The position numbers and the translations under genes are program-made. Of a stretch of DNA of 64,000 bases, positions 1 to 10,266 are shown piece by piece. Below the pieces are notes generated by a model. That model was not told the origin of the DNA. It made no database searches and saw only the letters and a list, made by a program, of their open reading frames with translations. How positions within the stretch are numbered: the first letter of the stretch is position 1; every line of letters starts with the position of its first letter. The stretch spans positions 62,001-126,000 of the forward strand of contig SZPC01000006.1 of the NCBI GenBank assembly GCA_030263475.1, written 5' to 3'. This DNA is from OLB4 sp002050165. GTDB lineage: Bacteria; Bacteroidota; Ignavibacteria; Tepidaquicellales; Tepidaquicellaceae.

Positions 1-31
1 ATGTTATTGGCTATCCTTGACTTTTCAATAA

Positions 32-52
32 AACTGAAATTCGGATTCAGTT
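32..52 (-). terminator. Possible hairpin terminator of kbl
   Basis: Seven-base complementary arms at 32-38 and 46-52 flank a 7-nt loop and overlap the kbl stop codon. Read on the minus strand the hairpin is followed by a short T-rich stretch. The stem is AT-rich and short, so this is a weak call. Confidence 0.35.
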
Positions 53-1240
53 AATCACATTGAGAGCTTTACCCACTTTTGTAAAGGCATCTATACATTT
101 ATCCAAATGATCTTTCGTATGTGCCGCGGAGATTTGTACTCTGATCCTCGCCTGACCTTTGGCAACTACCGGATAGAAAAATCCGATTACATAAATTCCT
201 TCGTCCAATAACTTCGATGCCATTTCCTGTGATAGTTTGGCATCGTAAAGCATGATAGGTACAATCGGGTGGTCGCCCGGTTTAATGTCAAATCCGGCGG
301 TTGTCATTTTCTCCCTGAAATATTTTGTGTTATCCTCGAGCTTATCTCGAAGCTCGGTTGTCTCCGATAACATTTCGAATACCGCAATTGACCCGCCAAC
401 TATTGCAGGTGCAAGTGAATTTGAAAACAGATAAGGTCTGCTCCTTTGTCTTAGCATTTCAATGATTTCTTTTCTACCGGATGTAAATCCGCCCATTGAT
501 CCGCCGAGAGCTTTCCCCAACGTACCGGTAACTATGTCAACCCTGCCCATTACATCGCAGTGTTCAATTGCGCCACGACCGGTCTTCCCGAGAAATCCGG
601 TGCAATGACATTCATCTGACATAACAAGCGCATTGTATTTATCAGCTAAATCGCAGATACCTTTCAAATTCGCAATTGTACCATCCATTGAAAATGCGCC
701 ATCGGTAACAATCAGCATTTGATCTGCGCCTTTATCTATTGCCTCAGACAAACAGCGTTCGAGATCTGCCATATCGTTGTGTTTGTATCGGAATCTCATT
801 GCTTTGCACAGCCTGACGCCGTCAATAATACTTGCGTGATTTAGTTCGTCGGAGATGATTGCGTCATGGTCGTTTAACAGCGGTTCAAATACACCACCGT
901 TTGCATCGAAACATGCTGCGTACAGTATTGTATCGTCTGTTTGAAGGAATTCTGAAATTTTCCTTTCGAGGGTTTTATGTATGGTTTGCGTACCGCAGAT
1001 AAACCGGACTGATGACATACCGAATCCCCATTGTTCAAGCGCGCGGTGAGCCGCTTCAATTACTTTCGGATGAGAGGAGAGCCCGAGATAATTATTTGCG
1101 CAAAAGTTTAAAACTTCCTTGCCGTTTGATTTAATCGCTGCGCCTTGCGGAGTTTCAATAATTCTCTCTGTTTTGTATAACCCCGCGGATTCAATTGACT
1201 GTAATTCAGCCTCTAATGTTGGTTTAAGTTTATCGTACAT
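47..1240 (-). CDS. kbl: Glycine C-acetyltransferase (2-amino-3-ketobutyrate CoA ligase)
   Basis: This PLP enzyme of the alpha-oxoamine synthase family converts 2-amino-3-oxobutyrate and CoA to glycine and acetyl-CoA in threonine degradation, in the cytoplasm. At 397 residues it has the usual Kbl length. The N-terminal motif NFCANNYLGLSSHP (45-58), DGAFSMDG near 180 and the PLP lysine K243 in TGTLGKALGG are visible. The start is an ATG at 1240. No threonine dehydrogenase (tdh) lies beside it; the divergent neighbour is citrate synthase. Related 8-amino-7-oxononanoate synthases (BioF) share the fold, but the N-terminus and active-site context match Kbl closely. Confidence 0.93.
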   Translation of the reverse strand: MYDKLKPTLEAELQSIESAGLYKTERIIETPQGAAIKSNGKEVLNFCANNYLGLSSHPKVIEAAHRALEQWGFGMSSVRFICGTQTIHKTLERKISEFLQTDDTILYAACFDANGGVFEPLLNDHDAIISDELNHASIIDGVRLCKAMRFRYKHNDMADLERCLSEAIDKGADQMLIVTDGAFSMDGTIANLKGICDLADKYNALVMSDECHCTGFLGKTGRGAIEHCDVMGRVDIVTGTLGKALGGSMGGFTSGRKEIIEMLRQRSRPYLFSNSLAPAIVGGSIAVFEMLSETTELRDKLEDNTKYFREKMTTAGFDIKPGDHPIVPIMLYDAKLSQEMASKLLDEGIYVIGFFYPVVAKGQARIRVQISAAHTKDHLDKCIDAFTKVGKALNVIN

Positions 1241-1448
1241 AGGTTTTTTCGCCTAAAATAATTTATTTGTTGGTGCAGATTAAGGCAAATCAATCTCATA
1301 TAAAAAATTCAATTCTGAATGTAAAACCCGGAGATCAAGGTTAGATTAACGAACCTCTTAATTTGTCAAAAATCCTTGCCTTTAATAAAAAGCGCAATCG
1401 GATTATATTTAGTGTTCGACCGGAAAATTACTAATTAAAAATACAACG

Positions 1449-2723
1449 ATGATATTAAAAGATAAACTTGCATCCCAAATACCGGCGCTAAGGGAAGAAG
1501 CGAGATCAATTGTAGCCAACAACGGCGATAAAGCAATCAGCGGTGTTACAATTGAACAGCTTTTCGGCGGTATGCGTGGCGTTAAAAGTCTGATTTGCGA
1601 TACTTCTGAAGTCGGATTAGATACCGGGGTAATAATCAGAGGTTATCCTATACTTGAGCTGACAAATAAAATCCCCGAAGAAATATTCTATCTGCTCGTC
1701 TCAGGCGAGTTACCCGATAGCGAAGGTTTAAAAGACCTGCAAGCGGAATTGCAAAAAAGATCTGAAGTGCCGCAGTACATTTGGGATATGTTAAACACAC
1801 TCCCTTCCGATTCTCATCCTATGATGATGCTGAACTCATCTATACTTGCGTTGCAACACGAGTCAATATTTGCGAAAAGGTATGACGAAGGAATCAGTAA
1901 AGACGATTACTGGGATCCGATGTTTGAGGATTGTCTGAACCTCATAGCGAAGATGCCTGTAATTGCAGCTTACATTTACCGTAAACGTTTCAATAAGGGT
2001 GAAAGGATAGAATCCGATAAAACGCTCGACTGGGCAGCGAACTTCGGTCACATGCTTGGCATTGCTCCGGGAAACGAGTCGTTCAAAGCGTTAATGCGAC
2101 TTTATATGGTATTGCACTCCGACCACGAAAGTGGCAATGTAAGCGCATTCTCGTGCCAGACTATCGGTTCCACTTTGTCTGATGTGTATTATTCGGTAAG
2201 CGGAGGACTAAGCGGATTGGCCGGTCCGCTACATGGACTTGCCAATCAGGAAAATCTGAGATTTATTGTTAACATGCGGGAAGAAATCGGGCATTCACCG
2301 ACCGATGAAGAAGTTAAGGAATATTGTCTCGACGTTCTTGCACAAAAAAGGGTAATCCCGGGGTACGGTCACGCAGTGCTAAGGGTTACCGATCCAAGGT
2401 TTACGGCATTTCTTAACTTCGGTAAAGAGGAAATGAAAGACGATGAAATATTTAAAATCGTTAGACAGCTTTTCGAAATTGTCCCGAAGATTTTAATTGA
2501 ACAGGGTAAAGCGAAAAGTCCGTGGCCAAATGTGGACGCTGTCAGCGGAAGTTTATTGTATCACTTCGGATTGAAGGAATATATTTACTATACTGTCCTG
2601 TTCAGTTTGTCGAGAACGCTTGGCCTAACATCACAGCTAATCATTGCAAGAGCTATGCACTCACCGCTGATAAGACCTAAGTCAGTTACAACAAAGTGGG
2701 TTAAAAGTCAGATAGGAAATTAA
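1449..2723 (+). CDS. gltA: Citrate synthase, eukaryote-type
   Basis: This enzyme condenses oxaloacetate and acetyl-CoA to citrate at the entry of the TCA cycle. The 424-residue protein resembles the mitochondrial (type I, dimeric) form rather than the E. coli hexameric form: it has the long N-terminal helical part and the motifs GPLHGLANQE and PGYGHAVLR. H262, H308 and D363 fall at the spacing of pig H274, H320 and D375 with a constant offset of 12. The ATG start lies 209 bases from the divergent kbl start, and a strong terminator follows, so it is probably transcribed alone. Confidence 0.93.
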   Translation: MILKDKLASQIPALREEARSIVANNGDKAISGVTIEQLFGGMRGVKSLICDTSEVGLDTGVIIRGYPILELTNKIPEEIFYLLVSGELPDSEGLKDLQAELQKRSEVPQYIWDMLNTLPSDSHPMMMLNSSILALQHESIFAKRYDEGISKDDYWDPMFEDCLNLIAKMPVIAAYIYRKRFNKGERIESDKTLDWAANFGHMLGIAPGNESFKALMRLYMVLHSDHESGNVSAFSCQTIGSTLSDVYYSVSGGLSGLAGPLHGLANQENLRFIVNMREEIGHSPTDEEVKEYCLDVLAQKRVIPGYGHAVLRVTDPRFTAFLNFGKEEMKDDEIFKIVRQLFEIVPKILIEQGKAKSPWPNVDAVSGSLLYHFGLKEYIYYTVLFSLSRTLGLTSQLIIARAMHSPLIRPKSVTTKWVKSQIGN

Positions 2724-2754
2724 TACTGCCTGAATCTGATTTGTTTAATAAACT

Positions 2755-2791
2755 AAAAGCCGTGCCTGATTAAGGTGCGGCTTTTTTTTTT
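2755..2791 (+). terminator. Rho-independent terminator of citrate synthase
   Basis: A 10-bp stem (two G-T wobbles), left arm 2757-2766 and right arm 2772-2782, has a short loop and is followed by an uninterrupted run of about ten T. It sits about 30 bases after the citrate synthase stop, a textbook intrinsic terminator. Confidence 0.88.
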
Positions 2792-2817
2792 GGAGAAGTT
2801 GTCCTTAATTAATTTTG

Positions 2818-2857
2818 ATTGAGAAATGATCACACATACATTTTTAAATTTCTCAAT
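2818..2857. repeat. 10-bp inverted repeat upstream of the hybrid kinase
   Basis: Perfect arms ATTGAGAAAT (2818-2827) and ATTTCTCAAT (2848-2857) are separated by 20 bases, with four T directly after. It lies between the citrate synthase terminator and the kinase start at 3019. It could be a second weak terminator or an operator; the rest of 2724-3018 shows no gene. Confidence 0.4.
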
Positions 2858-3018
2858 TTTTAAACCGCAATTTGAAATCTTAAAAGGAAACAGTTAATTG
2901 ATTACTTCATTTGAGGCATAAATAATAATCGAATTTGCGAATCAAAAAACTGTGTAAATTAATTTCTTATTAAAGATGGAAATTGCATTTATTATATATG
3001 TAAAAAATATTACTATTC

Positions 3019-6000
3019 GTGCTAAAACCTCTTTTATCCTACTTGAGAAAATTACGATACATTATATTTTTATCTGTTTCAGTTTTATTGATATTAATTG
3101 CATCGTATTCTTATTACAGTTACTCCAGAAACAGGATTTACAATGATTACACGCATCACCTAAGATTAACAACAGACTTTAAAAAAAATCAAATCTATGA
3201 TTGGTTAAATGAGAGAAAAGCCGATAGCAAGGTAATATCATCTCGGCCCGGTGTGATAAAAGAAGTAACCGAATTACTGAAAGATACATCAAATTCTTCT
3301 GTTAAAGAAAACATAAAATCCCTCCTTAATCTCGCAAGGATTGAATACCAATATAATAATATTTTTATCTCAACACTTGACGGGAAAATCCTGCTTAGCG
3401 TTAAAGAATCCTCTCGCGATATTATAAATGAGTTGAGTAGCATTAACTTTAAATCAGTTTCAAAAGACAGTATAATCATTTCAAAAGTTAATAGCCCGGG
3501 GATTACAAATGAAATCTATCTTGAGTTTATTACACCAATTTCCGGTAGTGATGGTAAACCGATAGCTGCTTTTATATTGCAGGTTGTTCCAGCTCAATAC
3601 CTGAATGATAATTTTTCAGACATTTCATACATCAATGAAAGTGGCGAAATTTTAATTTTATACGCTACAGGTGATAGTATATTTTATCTGAACAAAACAA
3701 GCTTAGCGATTAATGGAAATAAAATTATAGGTGCACCGATATCGGATACAAATTTAAGTGGTGTAAAAGCAGTTCTTGGGCAGCGGGGAATTACAACCGC
3801 AATGGATTACAGGGGAGAGGTTATTTTTTCTTATCTGGATGAGATTCCGGGAGCACCATTCTACATTGTAGTTAAGTTTGACGATAACGAATTAGTATCA
3901 GAACTGAATTTTTATACTGCGATAGTAATAATTTCGGGTACCTCCGTTATTCTGATTTTAATTCTCGCTTTGGGTTATATGTACAGTTCGAGGCAGCATG
4001 CGTTGTATAAAAATCTCTTTCTTGCCGAAAAGGAATCGCGCGAGCAGGAAGAGGAATATAAAACTACTTTATACAGCATAGGCGACGGAGTCATCACTAC
4101 CGATAAAGCGGGGATAATAAAACAAATGAACCTCAATGCCGAAAAGCTTACCGGATACACCGAAATTGAAGCAGTCGGGAATGAACTAAATAAAATTTTT
4201 AAGATTGTTAATGAAGTTACGGGTGAACCGATTGACGACTTAGCGGCAGAAATTATCAACGGGAGGAAATCAATTCCTTTAGCCAATAATACTTTGCTGA
4301 TATCTAAGGATGGAAAGAGAATTCCGATTTCAGATAGCGGATCACCGGTCATTAACGATGAAGGGCAAATCACCGGTGTTGTGATTGTTTTTCACGACCA
4401 ATCGAAAGAGCGGGAAATTAAAAATCGTTTGCTTGAATCCGAAAGAAGGTTATCCACAATGATTGATAATATCCCGGGACTTGTGTACAGGTGTCAGAAT
4501 AATGAAAACTGGACTATGGAATTTATTAGTCATGGCTCAGCTTACTTAACGGGATACGAACCGTGGGAGCTTATAAATGACAAGGTGATTGCTTACAATG
4601 ATATTATATTCGAGGAAGACCGGGAATACGTTCGGGAGAATGTGAATCAGGCTTGCAATAAAACAAAGTCTGCATTTGAAATAGAGTACAGAATAATTAC
4701 GAAATCAGGTGAAATGAGATGGGTCTGGGAAAAAGGTACGTGCGTTTACGATGGTAACGGAGAACTTATCGCAATTGAGGGGATAATATTCAATATACAC
4801 ACAAGGAAAACTGCCGAGCTGAAAATAAAAGAAAATGAAGAATTGATTAATTCGTACGCTGAAATTGCAAAAGTTGGGAGTTGGCAGTTTGATCCGGTAA
4901 GTCTGATGGGTACATGTACACCCATAGTTGCGAGGATTTACGATCTGGAACCGGATGTTTTGTATGGCTCAATTGTTCGTACTTACAAATACTATATAGG
5001 TAAATCCGGGGAGATGTTCAAGCAGGCAATACAAGACGCAATTAAATTCGGCAAACCCTACGACCTTGAAGTTGAGATGATAACCGAAATGGGAAATCGC
5101 AAGTGGGTGAGGACGGTTTGTGCACCCGAACTTCGAGACGGGAAAGTTGTAAAGATTAAGGGAGTAGTGCAGGACATAACTGAAAAGAAGATAACAGAGA
5201 AGAAATTGCGCCATAGCGAGGAGAGGTTCCGGTCAATTGTCGAAGGCGCACCTGATCCGATTTTCATACAAAGGAAAATGAGGTTTGTTTATTTGAATCC
5301 CGTGGCATTGGAATTATTAGGAGCTAATTCACCGGAAGAAATTATTGGTAAACGGATTATGGATTTCTTCCACCCCGATTTTCATAAATTGGTTTCGGAA
5401 ATTGTCAGAAAAATGGATAAGAATTCACAACCCGGTAAAGCTCTGATAGAATTAATAATCATGAAAGTTAACGGGGAGCAAGTGTGGGCTGAGATCACGG
5501 GGCAACCGATTTACTACGAAGGAATTTACGGCGGGCTTGTATTCGTCAGGGATATAACAAACAGGAAATATGCGGAAGATAAGCTCAGGGAAACGAGCGA
5601 GTACCTTGAAAATCTAATTAATTACGCGAATGCGCCGATTATTGCGTGGAACAATGACCTTAAAATTACGAGGTTCAATAAATCGTTTGAGAAGTTAACC
5701 GGTCGGCCGGCCGGGGAAGTGATTGGCAAGAGTATCGAAATTTTATTCCCGCCTAAAGAGAAGAACGAAACGATGAACTTAATTGAGAAAACTTCAATAG
5801 GTGAACATCTTGAAGCGACCAAGATTAATATTTTTAGCAAAAACGGAGAGGTTCATACGTTATTGTGGAATACTGCCAATATTTTCGATCAGTCACATAA
5901 ATTTATTTTAGCTACTATCGCGCAGGGTTACGATATTACCGAGCTTGAGAAAGTTCAGGTAGAGCTTGTGAAATTTTCTAGAGCAATTGAACAAAGTTCA

Positions 6001-7485
6001 TTCAGCATAGTGATTACCGATAACAGCGGCAACATCGAATATGTCAACCCATATTTCTCAAAATTAACCGGTTTCGATAGACAGGAAGTAATTGGTAAGA
6101 AGCCAAGCATTTTAAAATCAGGACGTCAGGATAGAATTTTTTACAAGAACCTTTGGGATACCGTTTTATCCGGCAATGAATGGCGCGGTGAGATGATGAA
6201 TAAAAAGAAAAACGGCGACTTGTTCTGGGTAAGCGTACTTATTTCGCCGGTATTTAATCAAGCCGGCGAGGTAACAAACTTCATTGCGCTTGAAGAAGAT
6301 ATTACCAACAGTAAGAAAATACTTGAAGAATTATTAATTGCAAAAGAAAAAGCTGTAGAGAGCAACCGTTTAAAAACCGCTTTCTTAAATAATATATCTC
6401 ATGAAATCCGTACACCGTTAAACGGAATTGTAGGGTTTACCAATTTCCTACTTGATCCCGAAACTACAGATGAAGAGCGTAAAGAGTACGCGGAAATTAT
6501 TACTCAAAGCAGCGATCGCCTTACTATGATAATATCTGATATTATACAGATGGCTTCACTTGAAGCAGGACAGGAAATAGTAAACGAACGGAAAACTAAC
6601 CTCAATAAACTAATGTCAGCATTGTTCAGACAGTTACAATTGAAAGTCCGGTCAAAATCAGTTGAACTAAAATATGAAACTTTCCTGAAAGATAGTGATG
6701 CGGTTGTAATGATAGACGATACAAAAGTTACTCAGATTCTGACTAATCTGCTTGACAACGCGATTAAGTTTACCTCAAAAGGAGAGGTCAAATTAACATG
6801 CAGATTAAATGATGAAGGTACTTATCTGCATTTCATCGTGAGTGATACGGGGATTGGAATTGCTGAAGAATATCAGGAAGTGATTTTTGACAGGTTCAGG
6901 CAGGTCGAAGCCGGTGCAACGAAAGTTTACGGCGGTAACGGACTTGGTTTAAGTATTTCGAGAGCTTATGCTGAATTGATGGGGGGGATAATCCAGATCG
7001 AATCAACCATTGGTTTGGGAAGTACATTCTATGTAACTTTACCGTATAAGCGGGTTGACGAATTTGACAGTGTTACCCGAGAAAATGCAGGCACTAAAAA
7101 TACTCTTAAGCTACCTACAGGGAAAATCCGCACTGTATTAGTCGCTGAGGATGAGGAGAGCAATTTTCAGCTTTTAAAAACAATTCTCAAACCTTTCAAC
7201 TTTGTTTTGCTGCGCGCATATAACGGTCAGGAAGCGGTGGATGAATGTAAAAAGAATCCTGATATTGACCTCGTGCTTATGGATATACGAATGCCCGTAA
7301 TGGACGGGCTGGCAGCAATGAAGAAAATTAAAACCTTCAGGGAAAATCTGCCTATAATTGCTGTTACAGCGTTTGTATCAGATAATGATAAATATAAATT
7401 TTTGGATTCAGGTTTTGATGAATATCTGCCCAAACCTGTCAACATAGCAGAATTCAATGAAATTGTGGAAAAATTTAGCAGATGA
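3019..7485 (+). CDS. Hybrid sensor histidine kinase, six PAS domains plus receiver
   Basis: This is a 1488-residue inner-membrane signalling protein. One membrane segment lies at about 12-33 and a second at 297-320, enclosing a periplasmic sensor of about 260 residues that is likely Cache-like. Six PAS/PAC units follow (about 345-465, 474-600, 605-725, 731-855, 858-975, 980-1105), then HisKA with phospho-acceptor H1128 in SHEIRTPLNG, a HATPase with N and G boxes (DNAIKF, DTGIGI), and a C-terminal receiver (1370-1488) with phospho-Asp D1422 in MDIRMPVMDG. The start is GTG. No response regulator or output gene is adjacent, so it is an orphan and its ligand cannot be read from sequence. Confidence 0.9.
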   Translation: MLKPLLSYLRKLRYIIFLSVSVLLILIASYSYYSYSRNRIYNDYTHHLRLTTDFKKNQIYDWLNERKADSKVISSRPGVIKEVTELLKDTSNSSVKENIKSLLNLARIEYQYNNIFISTLDGKILLSVKESSRDIINELSSINFKSVSKDSIIISKVNSPGITNEIYLEFITPISGSDGKPIAAFILQVVPAQYLNDNFSDISYINESGEILILYATGDSIFYLNKTSLAINGNKIIGAPISDTNLSGVKAVLGQRGITTAMDYRGEVIFSYLDEIPGAPFYIVVKFDDNELVSELNFYTAIVIISGTSVILILILALGYMYSSRQHALYKNLFLAEKESREQEEEYKTTLYSIGDGVITTDKAGIIKQMNLNAEKLTGYTEIEAVGNELNKIFKIVNEVTGEPIDDLAAEIINGRKSIPLANNTLLISKDGKRIPISDSGSPVINDEGQITGVVIVFHDQSKEREIKNRLLESERRLSTMIDNIPGLVYRCQNNENWTMEFISHGSAYLTGYEPWELINDKVIAYNDIIFEEDREYVRENVNQACNKTKSAFEIEYRIITKSGEMRWVWEKGTCVYDGNGELIAIEGIIFNIHTRKTAELKIKENEELINSYAEIAKVGSWQFDPVSLMGTCTPIVARIYDLEPDVLYGSIVRTYKYYIGKSGEMFKQAIQDAIKFGKPYDLEVEMITEMGNRKWVRTVCAPELRDGKVVKIKGVVQDITEKKITEKKLRHSEERFRSIVEGAPDPIFIQRKMRFVYLNPVALELLGANSPEEIIGKRIMDFFHPDFHKLVSEIVRKMDKNSQPGKALIELIIMKVNGEQVWAEITGQPIYYEGIYGGLVFVRDITNRKYAEDKLRETSEYLENLINYANAPIIAWNNDLKITRFNKSFEKLTGRPAGEVIGKSIEILFPPKEKNETMNLIEKTSIGEHLEATKINIFSKNGEVHTLLWNTANIFDQSHKFILATIAQGYDITELEKVQVELVKFSRAIEQSSFSIVITDNSGNIEYVNPYFSKLTGFDRQEVIGKKPSILKSGRQDRIFYKNLWDTVLSGNEWRGEMMNKKKNGDLFWVSVLISPVFNQAGEVTNFIALEEDITNSKKILEELLIAKEKAVESNRLKTAFLNNISHEIRTPLNGIVGFTNFLLDPETTDEERKEYAEIITQSSDRLTMIISDIIQMASLEAGQEIVNERKTNLNKLMSALFRQLQLKVRSKSVELKYETFLKDSDAVVMIDDTKVTQILTNLLDNAIKFTSKGEVKLTCRLNDEGTYLHFIVSDTGIGIAEEYQEVIFDRFRQVEAGATKVYGGNGLGLSISRAYAELMGGIIQIESTIGLGSTFYVTLPYKRVDEFDSVTRENAGTKNTLKLPTGKIRTVLVAEDEESNFQLLKTILKPFNFVLLRAYNGQEAVDECKKNPDIDLVLMDIRMPVMDGLAAMKKIKTFRENLPIIAVTAFVSDNDKYKFLDSGFDEYLPKPVNIAEFNEIVEKFSR

Positions 7486-7535
7486 ATTTTATAATGGTTT
7501 TAAATTTTGTTTAAATTATTATTTGATTATCCACA

Positions 7536-8828
7536 CTAAACCCTTCCGATAATTTTGTTCAGGTTAGATCTATCGGCAATAACTTTTACTTTTATACCGT
7601 TTTTTAAATACCGAACTTTTCTGACGTCGCCGATTCTGTGAAGTTCTGCAAGAGTTTTATAATCCCCTGCATTAAGTCTGATTTCGCTTTCAACCGCGCC
7701 ATTGCTGAAAACTTTTTTGATTTTGTTCAAGAGGTCATATACACCGATACCTTTTTGCGCAGAAATGAAAACAGCATCGGGATGATCCCGGTTAACATCT
7801 TGCACATACTCTTTGTCTTCAAGTCTATCAACTTTATTGAAAACGTTAATTACCGGTTTACCGTCGGCACCAATTTCTTTGAGCGTTTCATTTACTGTTT
7901 TAATCTGATTTGAAAACTCCGGATTGGAAATATCTATTACGTGTAGCAAGAGATCAGATTCGACAACCTCCGAAAGGGTTGACTTGAACGATTCAATTAA
8001 TCCATGTGGCAAGTTTCTTATAAATCCGACAGTATCCGAAATAAGTACTTTTTTGGGGAATCTCAGTTCCGCGCTTTTTTTCTCAACCTTATTCAGATTT
8101 AACGCGCGTGTGGATGTATCAAGCGTTGCGAACAGTTCATCTCTAACGTACACATCTGAATCGGTAAGTAAATTAAGCAACGTTGATTTGCCTGCATTTG
8201 TATATCCGACAAGCGAGATCCGGTAATAGTTGCTGCGTTCTTCAGATTGTGTTTTCCGTTGAGATTCAATTTTCCTGAGCTTACTCTTAAGCAAGGTAAT
8301 CCTTTTGCCGATTAGCCGCCTGTCAGTTTCTATCTGTGTTTCACCCGGTCCCTTTGTCCCGATACCACCGTATTGCTTCGATAAGTGCAACCACGCTCTC
8401 GTGAGTCGGGGTAATAAATATTCAAGTTGTGCAAGTTCAACCTGCAGTTTTGCCTGAGAGGTTCTCGCATTGTTTGCAAATATGTCAAGAATTAGAGTTG
8501 CCTTATCAATTATTTTGCATTTTATCTCCCGCTCAAGGTTTCGTTGCTGTGACGGTGAGAGGATATTTTCGAAAATAACCGATTGTATATTATGCGAAGC
8601 AACGTATTCCGCAATTTCATCAACTTTACCCCTGCCGATGAGATACTTTGAATCAAATGCACGGTTTTGCTGATAAAAGCGCTTCAGTATATTTGCACCG
8701 GCGGTTTTTGCAAGGAACTCAAGTTCATCAAGCTCAATTTCGCGATGAATATTTTTTTCGTCTGAGGTGTTCGAATAGCAGACAATCGCTACGCGCTCCG
8801 GCTCTTTTTTTGTTTCTATCATTGCCAT
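7536..8828 (-). CDS. hflX: Ribosome-associated GTPase HflX
   Basis: HflX is a GTPase that binds the 50S subunit and helps split stalled or stressed ribosomes. The N-terminal HflX domain is followed by a linker helix region containing GGIGTKGPGETQIETDRR and then a G domain with G1 GYTNAGKST, G3 DTVGFI and G4 NKVD, all intact. The frame stays open to a TTG at 8900, but the ATG at 8828 (or 8822) gives the usual N-terminus, so I chose 8828. It lies downstream of the glycan operon on the same strand with a gap of about 120 bases and faces the kinase gene. Confidence 0.92.
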   Translation of the reverse strand: MAMIETKKEPERVAIVCYSNTSDEKNIHREIELDELEFLAKTAGANILKRFYQQNRAFDSKYLIGRGKVDEIAEYVASHNIQSVIFENILSPSQQRNLEREIKCKIIDKATLILDIFANNARTSQAKLQVELAQLEYLLPRLTRAWLHLSKQYGGIGTKGPGETQIETDRRLIGKRITLLKSKLRKIESQRKTQSEERSNYYRISLVGYTNAGKSTLLNLLTDSDVYVRDELFATLDTSTRALNLNKVEKKSAELRFPKKVLISDTVGFIRNLPHGLIESFKSTLSEVVESDLLLHVIDISNPEFSNQIKTVNETLKEIGADGKPVINVFNKVDRLEDKEYVQDVNRDHPDAVFISAQKGIGVYDLLNKIKKVFSNGAVESEIRLNAGDYKTLAELHRIGDVRKVRYLKNGIKVKVIADRSNLNKIIGRV

Positions 8829-8946
8829 CAGTAAAGTTACCGGTTTATCAGTCTCTCTTAAAGTTAAAAAATACCGTATTGGAAATGGCGCAGGGAACAA
8901 CCGGAATTTGAAAATATTTCATGATAATCATATTTAAGATACAATT

Positions 8947-10266
8947 TCATTGCGCTGGAATTCGTTTCCACCAGAAAACACATCCTGAAAAAATCATAAT
9001 CAATGATAGTACATATTTTATTTTAAAGAAATCCTCCGCTATTGGAACACCTTTAACAAGCAACAAATTATCGGGCATTGCGGCAATGAGAAAACCGGTC
9101 AATATAAGAAAGTAGTAATATTTCGGGGAATTCCGGATATCGTCAAACTGAACTATTAGTAAAATTATTATCGGAACAAGCCAGACGAGGTTCATAACCC
9201 ACGTGAAATTGCTGCACAGTAAAATTACTACCAGAGCAGTTATCCAAAAGAAAATCTGATTAATTTCTGAGGACAAATCCTTCCTGCGGGTAAGAAAAAA
9301 AACAATGAAGAAGAAACCCGAATATAAAATAAATGAGACGACTGCAAGAGGAATATCAAGGTGCAATTTCTCATTCAGTACGGAAAATATTCTGAGGAAA
9401 GAAGCTTTGGAATTAAAACTTATTATTTCTGTCCGGTACATTTTACCCTCAACAATTGAGACTGAAAATTTGCTGAGTTGAAAATATTTGCTTAATGCCT
9501 CAGATGGAATTTTCATTTCGTCTTTGCCGGATTCACCGAATTGTGATAATCTTGGCGCCTCATCAAACACATATTGAATATTCCTGTCAATTCCGGTGAA
9601 CATAGCGCTTACCAGAATCAGCGCTACCAGCCCGCTGAGGTAACCATAAACTGCTTTAGGTTTTTTCAAAAGAAACAGGAAGGGAATAATTAAAATGATG
9701 TAAAGTTTAAAAAGTGTAGCGCATGCTAATACTAAACCAGCAATGAAATTATCGCGGTTTTTAGTAAGAATTATTGCGACTGAAATCAGCAAAAGATTTA
9801 TACCGTCAACCTGTCCGCGCTCAAGCATAGCAATAAACGGGAAGAAATTTAAAAGAACGGTAAATGCAATTATGAATTCATCTACTTTAATCTTCTTTAT
9901 AAATGCTCTCATCATAATTATAAGCGCAATCAGGACGAAAACGAAATTCAGGACATTCCAGAAATATTTTGCAGCTGAATATCCGAAATAGGAGAACAGT
10001 GAAAATACAAGTGCCGTAAGTGGAGGATAGAGAAACCTGCTGTGATTGAATACAGCCACACCATCCCACAGAAGCCAACTGTTCTCAATTTGATTTTCAT
10101 AAATATCGGCGCCGGATAGAAGGACTTTGCCGGCGGTGTAATAAGCCGTAAAGTCCATTTGCAGGCTAGCGTTGGAGGTGAAATCAATAAACGAAGTAAT
10201 CCTGAAAAACGATATCATCAGAAGGATTACAAGAATTGTCCTGATGAAATTCGTCTTTCTCCTCAT
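8947..10266 (-). CDS. GT87-type membrane glycosyltransferase
   Basis: This 439-residue polytopic protein has about ten predicted membrane segments. Asp38 in MDFTAYYTAG lies in the first extracytoplasmic loop, as in GT-C enzymes of the GT87 (DUF2029) family, which use polyprenyl-phosphate sugars as donors. It is the last of five tightly packed minus-strand genes and overlaps the fusion gene upstream by four bases (ATGA). By context it should add a sugar to a glycan or glycolipid on the periplasmic face. Donor and acceptor are unknown. Confidence 0.8.
   Translation of the reverse strand: MRRKTNFIRTILVILLMISFFRITSFIDFTSNASLQMDFTAYYTAGKVLLSGADIYENQIENSWLLWDGVAVFNHSRFLYPPLTALVFSLFSYFGYSAAKYFWNVLNFVFVLIALIIMMRAFIKKIKVDEFIIAFTVLLNFFPFIAMLERGQVDGINLLLISVAIILTKNRDNFIAGLVLACATLFKLYIILIIPFLFLLKKPKAVYGYLSGLVALILVSAMFTGIDRNIQYVFDEAPRLSQFGESGKDEMKIPSEALSKYFQLSKFSVSIVEGKMYRTEIISFNSKASFLRIFSVLNEKLHLDIPLAVVSFILYSGFFFIVFFLTRRKDLSSEINQIFFWITALVVILLCSNFTWVMNLVWLVPIIILLIVQFDDIRNSPKYYYFLILTGFLIAAMPDNLLLVKGVPIAEDFFKIKYVLSLIMIFSGCVFWWKRIPAQ

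Noticed and set aside
4051..6340. Six tandem PAS units as a possible assembly duplication
   Set aside because: The units share the fold but differ strongly in sequence, so they are not recent copies.
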